A DNA stretch of 13,625 nt from assembly GCA_021159125.1 (NCBI GenBank), contig JAGGSL010000144.1, positions 1 through 13,625 of the forward strand, in the 5' to 3' direction. The notes beneath the pieces are model-generated. The model was not told the origin of the DNA. It did not search any database and saw only the letters and a program-made list of their open reading frames with translations. This stretch comes from Thermoplasmata archaeon (GTDB lineage: Archaea > Thermoplasmatota > E2 > UBA202 > DSCA01). Made by a program: the position numbers and the translations under genes. This document shows positions 13,228 to 13,625 of this stretch, piece after piece (position 1 is the first letter of the stretch; each line of letters opens with the position of its first letter).

Positions 13228-13625
13228 ATGAGAAAGATAGTTGTTTCGGCAGCAATATTGGTATTTCTTTTCAGCGGCGCTCTTGCTGGAGTTGTGAACA
13301 TTCCTGCTTCAGGAGATAATGATTCTGTGCAATTGACGAGCAGGGAAATAAACTTTTCATTTCCAGATGTTTCAACATATGAAAGCGGGGATTACGAAAA
13401 GATTGCAATCGACGGATGCTCGCATATATATAAAGCATCATATCCTTCAATGCCCTACAAATCAGAAGTTTTAACATTCCCGTTTGGAACAAAAATTGAG
13501 AGCATTGACGTGAAAGTTGACAACATACAAACAATGCATATCGGCAAAAAAATAATTCCTGCTGCTGAGCCCGTAAGGGCGGACATGAGCAATGCAAAGT
13601 TGATAAGAAAGGAAGGAGAGATATA
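13228..13625 (+). CDS. Secreted protein, N-terminus; resembles C25 (gingipain-type) peptidase propeptide (truncated)
   Basis: The frame opens at ATG 13228 and is still open at the window end, giving 132 codons. Residues 1-20 form a classical signal peptide: a basic MRK start, a hydrophobic core and a likely cleavage after ALA. Downstream, the pattern of a Ser-Tyr-Pro-x-Met-Pro-Tyr-Lys segment (about 72-79), followed by a PFGTKIESIDVKV strand and a PAAEPV segment, recalls the propeptide of C25 peptidases. In that family a mature Cys/His protease domain follows. That domain is outside the window, so protease activity is inferred. The alternative is another secreted beta-rich protein. It would be exported through Sec and could supply peptides to a fermentative cell. 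Confidence 0.55.
   Translation, partial: MRKIVVSAAILVFLFSGALAGVVNIPASGDNDSVQLTSREINFSFPDVSTYESGDYEKIAIDGCSHIYKASYPSMPYKSEVLTFPFGTKIESIDVKVDNIQTMHIGKKIIPAAEPVRADMSNAKLIRKEGEI

Noticed and set aside
13271..13597. Minus-strand open frame of about 108 codons at the right edge
   Set aside because: The plus strand here encodes a signal peptide and a coherent secreted protein with a well-placed TATA box; the antisense frame is Cys/Leu/Gln-rich with no pattern.

Overview
The window looks archaeal. It carries an STT3/AglB oligosaccharyltransferase, TATA-box promoters set about 25 bases before start codons, leaderless or nearly leaderless first genes, strong GGAGG-type ribosome binding sites inside the operon, and an Lrp/AsnC regulator. 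The mix of a membrane-bound sulfane-reductase/hydrogenase-like complex, a gingipain-like (C25) secreted protein and an AglB with beta-sandwich repeats suggests an anaerobic, peptide-using euryarchaeon, perhaps Thermoplasmatota. That lineage guess is inference; no rRNA gene is present to test it.

Layout. (1) Positions 1-3592, minus strand: an aglB-like gene followed directly by the start of a carboxymuconolactone decarboxylase/AhpD-like gene that runs off the left edge. (2) Positions 3659-12694, minus strand: one compact 13-gene operon. Read 5' to 3' it is MrpE, MrpF, MrpG, DUF4040, MrpB, MrpC, MrpD-like, a second longer MrpD/NuoL-like, NuoH, NuoB, NuoC, NuoD and NuoI. This is the order known for the Thermococcales mbxABCDFGHH'MJKLN (MBX/MBS) cluster. 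Nearly every gene overlaps the next by 4-14 bases. (3) Positions 12695-12754: a short divergent promoter region holding an imperfect 26-base dyad that covers both TATA boxes, plus a second small palindrome just before the first operon gene. (4) Positions 12755-13183, plus strand: an Lrp/AsnC-type regulator. (5) From 13228, plus strand: the N-terminus of a secreted protein resembling the propeptide of C25 (gingipain-type) peptidases, cut by the right edge.

How the genes fit together. The hydrophilic arm (MbxJ, K, L, N) would take electrons from reduced ferredoxin through 4Fe-4S clusters in MbxN and MbxJ. The membrane arm (MbxM plus the Mrp-like subunits A-H') would couple this to ion movement. 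The large subunit MbxL does not have the four cysteines of a [NiFe] hydrogenase: it keeps C61, C64 and C369 but has Asp at 372. Hydrogen evolution is therefore doubtful, and an MBX-like role (reduction of polysulfide or another acceptor) is more likely. The divergent Lrp-type regulator is the obvious candidate to control this operon and itself.

No tRNA, rRNA, CRISPR array, insertion sequence or integrase gene was seen. The longest non-coding stretches are about 60 bases.
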